Source: Bacillus sp. V2I10 (lineage in GTDB: Bacteria > Bacillota > Bacilli > Bacillales > Bacillaceae). From it: a stretch of 64,000 nt of DNA. The notes below the pieces were generated by a model that saw nothing but the letters and a program-made list of their open reading frames with translations, was not told the origin of the DNA and ran no database searches. Position numbers and translations under genes: made by a program. Position 1 is the first letter of the stretch, and the number at the start of each line of letters is the position of its first letter. The stretch spans positions 3,186,001 through 3,250,000 of the forward strand of contig NZ_JAUSYV010000001.1 in NCBI RefSeq assembly GCF_030817055.1, written 5' to 3'. Positions 1-8,516 of the stretch are shown piece after piece.

Positions 1-1337
1 GACACAATGTTACAATCCTTGAAGCAGACGAAAGAGTGGGAGGCCGTGTCTACACGTTGAAATCTGATTTTACTGATGGATTATATCTTGAAGCAGGCGC
101 AATGCGTATTCCTCATACTCATTATTTAACATTGGAATACATAAACAAATTTCACCTATCGGTTAATCGGTTTATTAGCAGTACTCCTAACGATATCATC
201 TATGCTAGAGGAATTAAGACCCGATTGAAGTTTTATAAACAGAACCCTGACATTCTTGGCTATCCGGTTGCGCCACATGAAAGAGGTAAAACGGCTGCAG
301 AGTTGCTTACATTAGCAACAAAACCGGTTACAGATTTTATCAACCAAAACCCGCAGAGAAATTGGCCTATAGTCATAAAAGAATTTGATAAATACTCGAT
401 GGATGCTTATTTAAGATATAACCCGCTTGGTGTCACTTTATCTCCGGCTGCCATCGAAATGATTAAAGTACTTCTTTCTCTAGGAGGATTTCCGGAGCTT
501 TCTTTCCTGGAACTATTGCGTGAGGTGATGATTTTATTTACCCCTGATGTTCGATTCTATGAGATCCCGGGGGGAAACGACCAACTTCCTAAAGCATTTC
601 TCCCACAATTAAAGGATAACATTATGTTTGGACAAAAAGTGACGAAAATAGTGCAGCATAACAACCAAGTAACGATTGACTCCATCCATACCAAAATCTT
701 GAGACCATTTCAAATCACCGGTGATCTTGCCATCGTGACTATTCCCTTTTCGATTTTGCAATTTATCGAAGTTGAACCACGGAATTCTTTTTCCGAAAAC
801 AAATGGCAGGCGATTCGTGACCTTCATTATGTTGGCTCCACTAAAACCGGCATTCAGTTTAAAAGCAGGTTCTGGGAAAGAGAAGGTATGTTTGGGGGAA
901 ACACAGCTTCTGACCTGCCTATCACATATAGTCAATATCCGTGCCATGGGGTGGGTACATCGGGGCCGGGTGTCATTTTGGCTAGTTACACATGGGAAGA
1001 TGATGCGTTACCTTGGGATAGCTTGACCAATGAAAATCGACTGGAATATGCATTGAAAAATTTGGCCACCATCCACGGTGAACAGGTATATCGTGAGTTT
1101 GTAACAGGAACGAGCCACAGTTGGATCCGATATCCGTATTCTGGTGGAGCTTTTGCTATGTTTAAACCGGAACAGGTAACAGAACTTTCTCCCTATATCG
1201 CATCTCCTGAAGGACGGGTTCACTTTGCTGGTGAACACGCTTCAACCGTTCACGGTTGGATCCAAGGTGCAATTGAATCAGGTATACGGGTTGCTGATGA
1301 AGTTAATGACTTACAGAGGACTCTTTTTATCGAGTAG
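1..1337 (+). CDS. Flavin-containing amine oxidase, 5'-truncated by window edge
   Basis: The frame is open from base 3 and enters mid-protein in the FAD-binding region (HNVTILEADERVGGRVYT), so the true start lies left of the window. Family features are the GGRV motif after the Rossmann acidic residue, the EAGAMRIP segment and the C-terminal GRVHFAGEHAS...GWIQGAIESG signature that closes the FAD site. About 445 residues are visible, near the size of Bacillus YobN-like enzymes. Family members oxidatively deaminate amines or L-amino acids to give an imine, then aldehyde or keto acid, plus H2O2. The substrate cannot be told from sequence. No signal peptide can be assessed because the N-terminus is missing. 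Confidence 0.9.
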   Translation, partial: HNVTILEADERVGGRVYTLKSDFTDGLYLEAGAMRIPHTHYLTLEYINKFHLSVNRFISSTPNDIIYARGIKTRLKFYKQNPDILGYPVAPHERGKTAAELLTLATKPVTDFINQNPQRNWPIVIKEFDKYSMDAYLRYNPLGVTLSPAAIEMIKVLLSLGGFPELSFLELLREVMILFTPDVRFYEIPGGNDQLPKAFLPQLKDNIMFGQKVTKIVQHNNQVTIDSIHTKILRPFQITGDLAIVTIPFSILQFIEVEPRNSFSENKWQAIRDLHYVGSTKTGIQFKSRFWEREGMFGGNTASDLPITYSQYPCHGVGTSGPGVILASYTWEDDALPWDSLTNENRLEYALKNLATIHGEQVYREFVTGTSHSWIRYPYSGGAFAMFKPEQVTELSPYIASPEGRVHFAGEHASTVHGWIQGAIESGIRVADEVNDLQRTLFIE

Positions 1338-2379
1338 GAAGATTTAACGTAAATTCTTTAGCAGTAAGTGCAAATTTTCTGATACCACCAAACAGAAAAA
1401 AGCTATTCCTTATGTAATAATTCACAAAAGCCCGGCCTTATTTTTATGTTTTAAAGTGTTAGAGTTTCTTAGCTTGATGGGCATGGGGTACCGCCATCAA
1501 AACGCGGATTTACAACGTTAAGGGGATCCAAATACAAAAATAGCCGGTTTTTACCACGCTAAGGTGTAACCGGCTTGATTTTTACCCTATCCCATTTATT
1601 CATCTTTAACATCATGCATCAAACTTTTGTTTATGTTCCTACTATTGAAAATTGTATTGGATTTATTAATAAGCAACATTCAAAAAATGTCTAGCAATAA
1701 AAAATATCTCTCTTACAAGAAGAGAGATATTAGAAAAAGTTTAATTTCATAAAACTAATTTATTAATGTACATATAAACTAAACACTGATTAAGAAAAAT
1801 CTCTATTTCAGCTTTTATATTGTTTAAAATCGATAAATCAGTATCAAAGTAATAACCAGGTGATTGATTTTCTTATTCACAATTCTCATACTGGTATTAA
1901 CATAAATATCAAATGTTTGTTCGAACGTCTATTCAATAATCTGGACTTAAATGAATCTAGACGCATTCTTTATTAAGGAAATGCGCCTGATAATTGATGA
2001 CCGCTCGATGTTCATCCTGCTGCACTGATCTTCCAGATATTCCTCCAATTGTTGAATTAGATGGAACCCAATTGCACTTCAATGAAAAACACATAACTTG
2101 GAGTCCCCTTTTCCCACCTTGCGAAAATATCATAAAACGGAAATAAAATAACGTTAGTTGAATGTAAAGATGTAGAAATGAGAAGGGATAAATTGTAGTA
2201 TGAATTTAACATCAATTAATTTATGATAATGAATACAGATAATAAATGGGTTTCAGCTTTACATTATTATGATTAATAGAATCGTTTTCCCTTCTCATTT
2301 TTAAGCTGAATGGCACTTGTAGAATCCATTACAATTAGAAGGATTTTCTATACATAAAAGAAAATATATAGGAGGAAAT
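1338..2379. other. 1-kb intergenic region with two hairpins and a weak repeat copy
   Basis: No convincing coding sequence was found. It holds a terminator-like hairpin (1542-1583), a perfect 11-bp inverted repeat with 5-nt loop (1704-1730, ATATCTCTCTT/AAGAGAGATAT) and a degenerate copy of the dispersed repeat around 1961-2000 (GCATT...AATGCG then CCTGATAATTGATG). A motif GGCATGGGGTACC near 1484 recurs inverted near 8228, possibly an insertion-sequence relic. The right end carries the trmB-like promoter region. Confidence 0.5.
1542..1583 (+). terminator. Rho-independent terminator candidate
   Basis: AGCCGGTT (1542-1549) pairs with AACCGGCT (1568-1575), followed by TGATTTTTA. It lies about 205 bp after the amine oxidase stop, so it is either that gene's terminator or a relic. 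Confidence 0.5.
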
Positions 2380-3141
2380 ATGTTACAAAAATTCGGTTTT
2401 TCACAATATGAAAGTAGAATTTATGAAGTCCTTGCATCGAATGAGGAACCGATGGATGCTACTAACATTGTTAAATATTCAGGCGTTCCAAAATCAAAAG
2501 TATATGAAGTAATATCACGCATGATTGAAAAAGGTATGATATTGGATTCTGTTTCTGAAAATAAAAAGCTTTATACTGGGCTGCCGTTACCACTTGCTAT
2601 TGAAAAATTAACAACTGAATTTCAGGATAACGTTAATCAATTAAAAAACAACAGCCTTAAAAAAAAGTCCTATTATGATGAACATGTATGGAGTTTAAAA
2701 GTTGATTCATCTATTCGGGCACAAAGTAAACAACTTGTTCAAGAAGGAAAAAAATCTATCCGGATATCCGCTTGGAAAGATGACCTTAATGAATATTTGC
2801 CATTATTAATTGACAAAGAGGAACATGGGGTAGATGTTGAGGTACTTGTGGTAGGTAACTTGGAGACAAATTTATCAAACATCCATACACTAATTCCTGC
2901 AAATGAGCATCAGAAATTAGAACGATTTCGTTTAATTATAGTCGATGATAGAGAAGTTATTTTTGCTGGTATGGAAGATCACTCTTGGCAAGCTTTGAAG
3001 ACAATGTCGAAACCATTTATAAAGATTTTTACTGAGTTCTTCTATCATGATGTTGCACTAGCGAAAATTAATGAAAAGCATTACGACTTGTTAATGAATG
3101 ATGAAGAGATAAGAAACATCCTAATGAAATTGCGCTATTAA
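2380..3141 (+). CDS. TrmB-family transcriptional regulator
   Basis: 253 residues. The N-terminal ~75 residues form the TrmB winged helix-turn-helix (LQKFGFSQYESRIYEVL, then SGVPKSKVYEVISRMIEKGMI). A coiled linker follows near residues 80-105. The C-terminal half, with IRISAWKDDL and RLIIVDDREVIFAGMED, resembles the TrmB effector-binding, PLD-like domain. Family members sense sugars or small metabolites and repress or activate transport and catabolic genes. The start is supported by AGGAGG just upstream of the ATG. It is monocistronic, facing deoD across a bidirectional terminator, so the regulated target is not obvious. Confidence 0.85.
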   Translation: MLQKFGFSQYESRIYEVLASNEEPMDATNIVKYSGVPKSKVYEVISRMIEKGMILDSVSENKKLYTGLPLPLAIEKLTTEFQDNVNQLKNNSLKKKSYYDEHVWSLKVDSSIRAQSKQLVQEGKKSIRISAWKDDLNEYLPLLIDKEEHGVDVEVLVVGNLETNLSNIHTLIPANEHQKLERFRLIIVDDREVIFAGMEDHSWQALKTMSKPFIKIFTEFFYHDVALAKINEKHYDLLMNDEEIRNILMKLRY

Positions 3142-3245
3142 TACATTTTATTATCATTTCCTCAAAGTCGTGTGAATATTAAAATTACTAAATTTGTTTA
3201 ATTTAATTGATAATTTCATTAAAAGCGACGATAGAATACGAAAAA

Positions 3246-3296
3246 AGGGCTAACTCAAAATGTCGTTAGATAATGACTGTGAGTCAGCCTCCCTTT
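3246..3296. terminator. Bidirectional terminator between trmB-like gene and deoD
   Basis: GGCTAACTCA (3248-3257) pairs imperfectly with TGAGTCAGCC (3280-3289). It is preceded by an A-run and followed by a pyrimidine tract, so it can end transcription from both convergent genes. Confidence 0.7.
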
Positions 3297-3327
3297 CAAT
3301 AGGACTTCATATTTTCATTTATTTAAA

Positions 3328-4032
3328 TTATGAAATTGCAGCTTGTAAAGCCATAATAATCATGTCATTAAATGTAGTTTGGCGTTCATCTGCTGTTGTT
3401 TCTTCACCAGTAATGATATGATCACTTACAGTTAAAATTGACAACGCGTTTACACCATATTTTGCGGCAAGGGTATATAGTGCTGTTGTTTCCATTTCAA
3501 CAGCAAGGACCCCGTAATCCCCTAATTTCTCTACTATTTCCATGCTATCACGATAAAAAACGTCAGCTGTAAATACATTTCCAACTCGTACAAACAAACC
3601 TTTTTCGACTCCGGTGTCATATGCTTTCCTTAATAAATCGAAGTTTGCACAAGGTGCAAAATCAACACCCGGAAATGTAAGACGGTTCATGTTAGAGTCA
3701 GTGCAAGCTGCCATCGCTAAAATAACATCACGGACACATACTTCCTTTTGAATGGCACCACATGTACCTACTCGAACTAAGTTTTTAACACCATAGTCAC
3801 GAATTAGCTCATTTACATAGATAGAAATGGATGGAACTCCCATACCCGTTCCTTGTACCGAAACACGTTTTCCATTAAATGTGCCAGTAAAACCTAGCAT
3901 TCCTCTTACATTGTTATAGCAATTTACATTCTCCAAAAACGTCTCTGCAATATATTTTGCCCGAAGCGGGTCACCTGGTAATAGGATATTTTCTGCGATT
4001 TCACCTTGTTTAGCGTTAATATGAGTACTCAT
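3328..4032 (-). CDS. deoD: Purine nucleoside phosphorylase DeoD-type
   Basis: 234 residues, full length for the hexameric trimeric-fold PNP-I family. It phosphorolyses purine (deoxy)nucleosides to base plus (deoxy)ribose-1-phosphate in the cytoplasm (purine salvage). Visible motifs are the N-terminal LLPGDPLRAK phosphate-site loop, GTGMGVPS, VRVGTCGAI, VEMETTALY (ribose-binding Glu) and TVSDHI with the catalytic Asp. The ATG matches the conserved N-terminus (MSTHINAKQGEIAENILLPG), yet the 15 nt before it hold no good Shine-Dalgarno. A strong one lies about 50 nt upstream (see separate entry). Confidence 0.97.
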   Translation of the reverse strand: MSTHINAKQGEIAENILLPGDPLRAKYIAETFLENVNCYNNVRGMLGFTGTFNGKRVSVQGTGMGVPSISIYVNELIRDYGVKNLVRVGTCGAIQKEVCVRDVILAMAACTDSNMNRLTFPGVDFAPCANFDLLRKAYDTGVEKGLFVRVGNVFTADVFYRDSMEIVEKLGDYGVLAVEMETTALYTLAAKYGVNALSILTVSDHIITGEETTADERQTTFNDMIIMALQAAIS

Positions 4033-4090
4033 TATCTACCATTACAAACTGGAAAACGATAGATCCAATTGTAACGGTGTTCACCTCCCT
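4016..4090 (-). promoter_or_regulatory. Strong distal Shine-Dalgarno and possible leader ORF ahead of deoD
   Basis: On the minus strand AGGGAGGTG (4090-4082) sits far upstream of the deoD ATG (4032-4030). A frame opening at the GTG within it runs 22 codons and stops at 4016-4018, overlapping the first deoD codons. Translational coupling of deoD to a short leader is possible. This is inferred from spacing only. Confidence 0.35.
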
Positions 4091-4355
4091 GAAATTTGAA
4101 TGGCTTCGATCTATTTCTTTTACAAAAACCTTTATTAGGAAAGCTCAAAGACCTTGATCAGACTTGGAACAAATTAGATAATCAATAGTGTAGATGGTCA
4201 TTACCTTCAACTATTAAGTAGCTTATGACTTCAAGGCTTAGGCACTAAAGCTAGACACGAAAACTAAGTTTATACTTATTATCATTTAAAACAACATAAT
4301 TTTGGCAGTGTCTTAAAAGTAATTTATGTTTTAATCTTATCTTTGTATTTACCCT
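4091..4355. other. Upstream region of deoD, no gene seen
   Basis: AT-rich spacer between the deoD leader and the 3' end of the MFS gene. The deoD promoter must lie here, but no confident -35/-10 pair or operator was picked out. Confidence 0.4.
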
Positions 4356-5534
4356 CTAATTCACTTCGCTATTTCCAGAGAAGGACAAGGATCCTCTTCT
4401 TTCTTTAGACATTGAAAAAGTTGCTGTCGCTAGAGCTAAAATGATAAATAAACCACCCACTGTAGCGTTTAGTTCGACAGAAGCATACTCAATAACAATT
4501 CCACCTATTAAAGAGCCAAAAGCAATCCCAAAGTGAAGTGCAGAGTTGTTTAAGCTTTGCTGAATATCAGAAGTTTCAGGAGACGACTCAATGAGGTAGC
4601 TTTGTATGGCTGGTGTAATCGCCCAACTTAGCATACTCCATATGATCATAACTACTAAAAATAGCGGTAAAGCGAATGTAGTATAGGGAATCGCAAAGAT
4701 AGATAATCCAAAGAAAACAATCACAGATAGAATTACAGGTTTGGTGCCGAATCGATCCGCTAGCATACCTCCAAAACCTCCACCAACTACTGCTGCAACA
4801 CCGAAGATTAAATACACAATACTAACCCATGTTCCGTCGAGCCCTAACGTCATTTTTAAGAATGGAGTTAAATATCCATATAACGTTAGATGGCCAGCCA
4901 AAAAAAGAAAAGAGGTCAATTGGGCAAATAATATTTTCCTATTTTTTAACGTACGTAACTGTTTCCATATTGGTATTGAAGCTTTAGGATCAATTCTCCC
5001 CATATAGAAATGTACACCAGCCATTGAAAGCACGGTTAATATTGAGATCATGATAAAAGGAGCTCGCCAACCATAGGCATTTCCCAACATCAACCCAATT
5101 GGTACTCCAAGTACAAGAGAGGCGCTGATCCCCATAAATACCACTCCGATTGCACGTGCGCGATATTTTTCGGAAACAATATTTGAAGCTATAGTTACAC
5201 ATAAAACTACTAGCAAAGAGCCACTCACAGCAGAAATAATGCGTGCGATTAATAACATACTATAGGATGAGCTTATTACAGCTACACCGTTCCCTATGAA
5301 GAATACGAATAAGGCAAACAATGTTAAACTCTTCCGCTCCATTCCTGACGTGATAGTCAATAAAATGGGTGCTGCAATAGCAAACACAAGCGAAAATACA
5401 GTTATGAGGAATCCTGTTTGCCCGAGGCTGACTCTCAGATCCGTCGAGATCAAGTCTAATATGCCACCTATAATCAACTCAACCATACCTACAACAAACG
5501 AGACAATCGTTAATAAATAAACTCGTTTATCCAT
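4356..5534 (-). CDS. MFS transporter, drug-efflux (DHA1)-like
   Basis: 392 residues with about 12 hydrophobic segments. The first half carries the MFS loop 2-3 pattern (SGMERKSLTL) and the second half shows the equivalent GGMLADRFGTKPV, typical of AraJ/YdhP-like proton-driven exporters in the cytoplasmic membrane. The start at 5534 (MDKRVYLL) is chosen because GGAAGGGAG lies 8 nt before it; an upstream in-frame ATG at 5552 would overlap that ribosome-binding site. A perfect 9-bp inverted repeat just upstream is a likely regulator binding site. Substrate unknown. Confidence 0.85.
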   Translation of the reverse strand: MDKRVYLLTIVSFVVGMVELIIGGILDLISTDLRVSLGQTGFLITVFSLVFAIAAPILLTITSGMERKSLTLFALFVFFIGNGVAVISSSYSMLLIARIISAVSGSLLVVLCVTIASNIVSEKYRARAIGVVFMGISASLVLGVPIGLMLGNAYGWRAPFIMISILTVLSMAGVHFYMGRIDPKASIPIWKQLRTLKNRKILFAQLTSFLFLAGHLTLYGYLTPFLKMTLGLDGTWVSIVYLIFGVAAVVGGGFGGMLADRFGTKPVILSVIVFFGLSIFAIPYTTFALPLFLVVMIIWSMLSWAITPAIQSYLIESSPETSDIQQSLNNSALHFGIAFGSLIGGIVIEYASVELNATVGGLFIILALATATFSMSKERRGSLSFSGNSEVN

Positions 5535-5553
5535 ACTAAAACTCCCTTCCATT

Positions 5554-5579
5554 TAGGTTACCACTATAAGGGTAACCTA
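5554..5579 (-). promoter_or_regulatory. Palindromic operator upstream of MFS gene
   Basis: TAGGTTACC (5554-5562) and GGTAACCTA (5571-5579) form a perfect inverted repeat with an 8-bp spacer, about 20 bp before the MFS start codon. Size and position suit a MerR- or TetR-type regulator of an efflux pump. No regulator gene is adjacent, so the controlling protein is unknown. Confidence 0.65.
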
Positions 5580-5730
5580 ATAAATAGGGCTTTTCAAGAG
5601 TAAATTTCATCAATTGCAATAAAAGGGTAAATATAGTGTTTAAACATTTTCCTATCTTTTAAAAAATTAACTCTAAGAAATTTTTAAATATTTTAGGTTT
5701 TTTCATCAATCTAGCCCTAATAAAAAATAA

Positions 5731-5770
5731 ACGCATCTCTTATTAGAGAATGGCGTTCGATTGTGGAAGA
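5731..5770 (+). repeat. Dispersed GCCC-GATTGTTGAA repeat, variant copy
   Basis: Hairpin CTCTTATTAGAG followed by ATGGCGTTCGATTGTGGAAG. It lies exactly at the left edge of the truncated MFS pseudogene that follows. Confidence 0.6.
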
Positions 5771-5978
5771 TTTTTTTAGGGGGAATTAGTGCCGCCTTTA
5801 TTATGCCAGGTGTTACTGCATATGTTGCAGATATTACATAAGTTCAGGAACGGGCAAAAGCGATGGGCTATATTTCTGCCGCCATAGCACTGGCTTTATT
5901 ATAGGACCTGGTATCGGTGGCTTTATTGCAGAATATGGTGTACGCTTGCCCTTCTTCTTTGCGGCATATTGTTACTTT
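5768..5978 (+). pseudogene. Fragment of a Bmr/NorA-like MFS multidrug transporter
   Basis: Translation gives FLGGISAAFIMPGVTAYVAD, then a stop (TAA at about 5839), VQERAKAMGYISAA, and after a frame change GPGIGGFIAEYGVRLPFFFA. This is the central motif-B/motif-C region (transmembrane segments 4-6) of 12-segment drug:H+ antiporters of the Bmr/NorA type. Both ends are missing, and there is one nonsense codon plus one frameshift, so it is a non-functional relic. A strong hairpin terminator follows about 55 bp downstream. Confidence 0.75.
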
Positions 5979-6033
5979 AAAATAAAATTTGATCAAAATG
6001 ATACGAAAAACCTTGATAAACGAACAAAAAGAA

Positions 6034-6076
6034 AGAGCGTGTTTTTAAAAAAGATTGATTAAAACACGCTTTTTTG
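6034..6076 (+). terminator. Rho-independent terminator
   Basis: AGCGTGTTTTT (6036-6046) pairs with AAAACACGCT (6061-6070), followed by TTTTTT. It is probably the original terminator of the decayed MFS gene upstream. Confidence 0.7.
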
Positions 6077-6349
6077 AAGATTCTATTGGATTTTTCTTTT
6101 ATAAAAAGGTTTGATCATTTTTGGGTTTCTTATTCCATTAAAGCACCCTTTAATTGGAATAAGAAATGAGCTACTATTATGAAGATTTCCCCAAAGCACC
6201 AATGCTGGCGATTAGCTTCCTTTCAAATATCCATCTTTCTTAATTAAATTATCGTTTACACAATGAACTTCTCATTAACAATAATATCTTTTATAAATTC
6301 TAAACTTATATTATTATATTAAGGATATTAGAGAGAAGGTAGGTAGTTT
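6077..6349. other. Intergenic spacer, nothing recognised
   Basis: AT-rich sequence with a short inverted repeat around TTATTCCATTAAAG/TTTAATTGGAATAAG (6130-6165). No coding evidence. Confidence 0.4.
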
Positions 6350-6706
6350 ATGCTTAATATATTGTGGTCAATATACCTAGCATTTTTGGGTATAACAGCG
6401 ATTGGCTTATTAGTAAAAGGTAGCTATAATACAACTGTTGCTAAATTAGATTTTGTGTTCTCAATAGTCACATGGATAGGTTTATTTGGCTATGTGACAA
6501 ATAATCAAATCTTTACTCCTCTTATTTGGAAATTTGTATTTGTAGGAGGTTTAATATGGGATGTAGTTTTTGGTATAAAGAAATTCAATGAAGAGACAGT
6601 GAATGAAGATATACCGCCTGCTATTAGGACAGTAATTATTGTATGCTTACTACTTATCTTAATTGGACCTTTATACTTTGGATTATTTAATTATGCTTTT
6701 AAATAG
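6350..6706 (+). CDS. Small four-helix membrane protein of unknown function
   Basis: 118 residues with four predicted membrane segments (about 5-22, 34-50, 62-78 and 94-114) and charged loops (KKFNEETVNEDIPP between TM3 and TM4). GAGAGAAGGTAGG upstream supports the ATG. It is a single gene with its own terminator. I do not recognise the family. Confidence 0.65.
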   Translation: MLNILWSIYLAFLGITAIGLLVKGSYNTTVAKLDFVFSIVTWIGLFGYVTNNQIFTPLIWKFVFVGGLIWDVVFGIKKFNEETVNEDIPPAIRTVIIVCLLLILIGPLYFGLFNYAFK

Positions 6707-6781
6707 AGTTTTTCCAATATAAATTATTCTTGAATGATTTTTTTCGTAAAGGTATTAGGATGTAATAGTATATAATTATGC

Positions 6782-6823
6782 AAAAAAGGGCGAACTGATT
6801 ATTTCAGCATTGCCCTTTTTTGA
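6782..6823 (+). terminator. Rho-independent terminator
   Basis: AAAAAAGGGC pairs with GCCCTTTTTT around a 22-nt loop region. It follows the small membrane protein gene by about 75 bp and ends in a T-run. Confidence 0.75.
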
Positions 6824-6860
6824 CTGAATCCCTTCCAAAGTAGTTAAAAAAACTAATTAA

Positions 6861-6932
6861 CATTTGCAGTAATCGCACCCTTATCCAAAAGGAATGAGCA
6901 CAATTCTTGCTGCAGAATTGCGCCCGATTGTG
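6861..6932 (+). repeat. Dispersed repeat, long composite copy
   Basis: AATCGCACCC half, then CAATTCT/AGAATTG hairpin (loop TGCTGC) and GCGCCCGATTGTG tail. It resembles the composite at 34342-34416. Confidence 0.75.
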
Positions 6933-6964
6933 TATTAATTATTAGATAAATCTACAGAGTGATT

Positions 6965-7450
6965 TCATGGTAGAGTATTTGAAAAATAACTAAGGGTAGG
7001 AACTAAATTATTACTTTTATATATGTTTTCAAGTTCTGATTTTGATACCCATTTAGCATCGCTCACTTCTTCTTGTTGAAGTGTGGTATTTGTAATTTCA
7101 AAACTCTGATTAAACAACCACACATCATAAAAATCATTAAAAGCGTCACGACGTTCGCTTTTAACCAATTTACCATCACGCCAAGAAAGGTCAATCCCTA
7201 TTTCTTCTTTTATTTCTCTTATAGCGCCTTCAAGACTATCTTCACCTGCTAAAACAGATCCACCCGGACATTCCCACAAATTAGGGTGAGGTTTGTTCTG
7301 ATGTCGTTTCGTTAACAAAACTTCACCTTTGTCATTCATTATCCAAACATGAACAACTAAGTGATAATCACCATCAGATAAGGGGATTCCACGTTCGTGT
7401 TTTCTTTTAGTTTTATTTCTATTTTTATCATATATATCCCAAAATTCCAT
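6965..7450 (-). CDS. Nudix hydrolase
   Basis: 161 residues. The Nudix box is complete: GGSVLAGEDSLEGAIREIKE followed by EIGI, fitting GX5EX7REUXEEXGU, which binds the divalent metal and cleaves nucleoside diphosphate-X substrates. The N-terminal WDIYDKNRNKT and HERGIPLSDGDYHLVVHVWI are typical of Bacillus YtkD/IDI-like Nudix proteins that also hold the isopentenyl-isomerase-like fold. The ATG at 7450 is preferred over the TTG one codon upstream because AGGAGAG sits 6 nt before it. Single gene; substrate unknown. Confidence 0.88.
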   Translation of the reverse strand: MEFWDIYDKNRNKTKRKHERGIPLSDGDYHLVVHVWIMNDKGEVLLTKRHQNKPHPNLWECPGGSVLAGEDSLEGAIREIKEEIGIDLSWRDGKLVKSERRDAFNDFYDVWLFNQSFEITNTTLQQEEVSDAKWVSKSELENIYKSNNLVPTLSYFSNTLP

Positions 7451-7529
7451 CAAAATCTCTCCTATTTAAATTGGATTCATTTTTGAATAATCCTTTTATA
7501 ATTCTACATTCTGTCTAAAAATGTAAAAG

Positions 7530-7575
7530 AAGCACTTCCCTCGCTACAGAAAAGCGCCCCTTACTTGAATAAGAA
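7530..7575 (+). repeat. Dispersed repeat copy
   Basis: GAAGCACTTCCC...CTACAGAAAAGCGCCCCTTA followed by CTTGAATAAG. This is the CCCTTTA-type tail variant, immediately downstream of a minus-strand membrane gene's 3' end. Confidence 0.7.
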
Positions 7576-7583
7576 TATAAAAA

Positions 7584-7952
7584 TTAATGTGGTGTTGAAT
7601 TGGTTATAAGATAAAAAACCATATATAAACTTAAACCAGTTAGAAGGATAAGCGTTGTAAAAAATACCTTTCTCCATAAACGTCCTATGAAATATATATT
7701 CACTAAAAAGTAATAGATTACAGCACTCCCAAAAGTAAATGGCATAAATTCTTTGAGTTCCTTCCCATCCATTTTCAATTCTTCATTTATATAAAACTCC
7801 ATTTTTTCATTCAAAGAAACTGGACCAGTTACAATAGTGAATATTAATCCACCAATGATAAAAATACCTAATACATTTAGTATTGTTCTCAAACTAACTT
7901 CTTTTTTAATTACAGGTTCAACACTTTTAGAAGTTTGAATATTGGTTTCCAA
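7584..7952 (-). CDS. Small membrane protein of unknown function
   Basis: 122 residues. A short polar N-terminus (about 20 residues) is followed by a membrane helix at 24-44, a charged extracellular-type loop (LNEKMEFYINEELKMDGKELKE) and two helices near 72-90 and 95-115. The start is a TTG with CAGGGTG upstream. I do not recognise the family. It may be an accessory membrane protein, isolated and followed by a dispersed repeat. Confidence 0.55.
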   Translation of the reverse strand: METNIQTSKSVEPVIKKEVSLRTILNVLGIFIIGGLIFTIVTGPVSLNEKMEFYINEELKMDGKELKEFMPFTFGSAVIYYFLVNIYFIGRLWRKVFFTTLILLTGLSLYMVFYLITNSTPH

Positions 7953-8129
7953 GATAACACCCTGCCTTTATTAGAGTTAATAGTTATACGAATTATTTAG
8001 CTAAAAGTTTCGGACAACCCATACATTCATTCTTCAACTATCATGCACCTTTTTTGGCATAACTCAAAAATTCAAGATGAACCATCTAATTTCCTTTCTT
8101 ACTCCAGAATCCTGGTCCAATACACGAAA

Positions 8130-8174
8130 GAGACGCGTTCCTAAATAAACGCGCCCTTTAGTTAATGCAAGATC
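8130..8174 (+). repeat. Dispersed repeat copy
   Basis: GCGTT/AACGC hairpin around CCTAAAT, then GCGCCCTTTAGTTAATG. The hairpin arms differ from other copies but still pair. Confidence 0.65.
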
Positions 8175-8516
8175 TTCTCTTTTAATATTGAATTTCTCTT
8201 TATCCGGATTGGTCTTTTTCAATCGATGGGGTACCCCATGCCAAAACACTGAAAAAAAGAGTTTTATGTGTTATAGGGCCTAATCCTAAAATTACTTAAT
8301 GAATTCTGCTATTGAATGAAAAAAGATTGTTTAATTAATACTAATTAGTTTCAAAATTACATTCTATGAAGCATAATGGTAATAAATCACAGTCGGTATT
8401 TTATGCTAATTAGAGGTTGTGGAATGTATGGTTTAAGAAATCTACAGAAGGAAGATAAAATTTCATTATATCGAGTGAAGGAGAATACTTGCAGGGAGAT
8501 TGGGGGAAGAATCATA

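Noticed and set aside
8064..8249. 61-codon minus-strand frame
   Set aside because: It is built from a dispersed repeat copy and a short motif seen elsewhere; no ribosome-binding site, no family.
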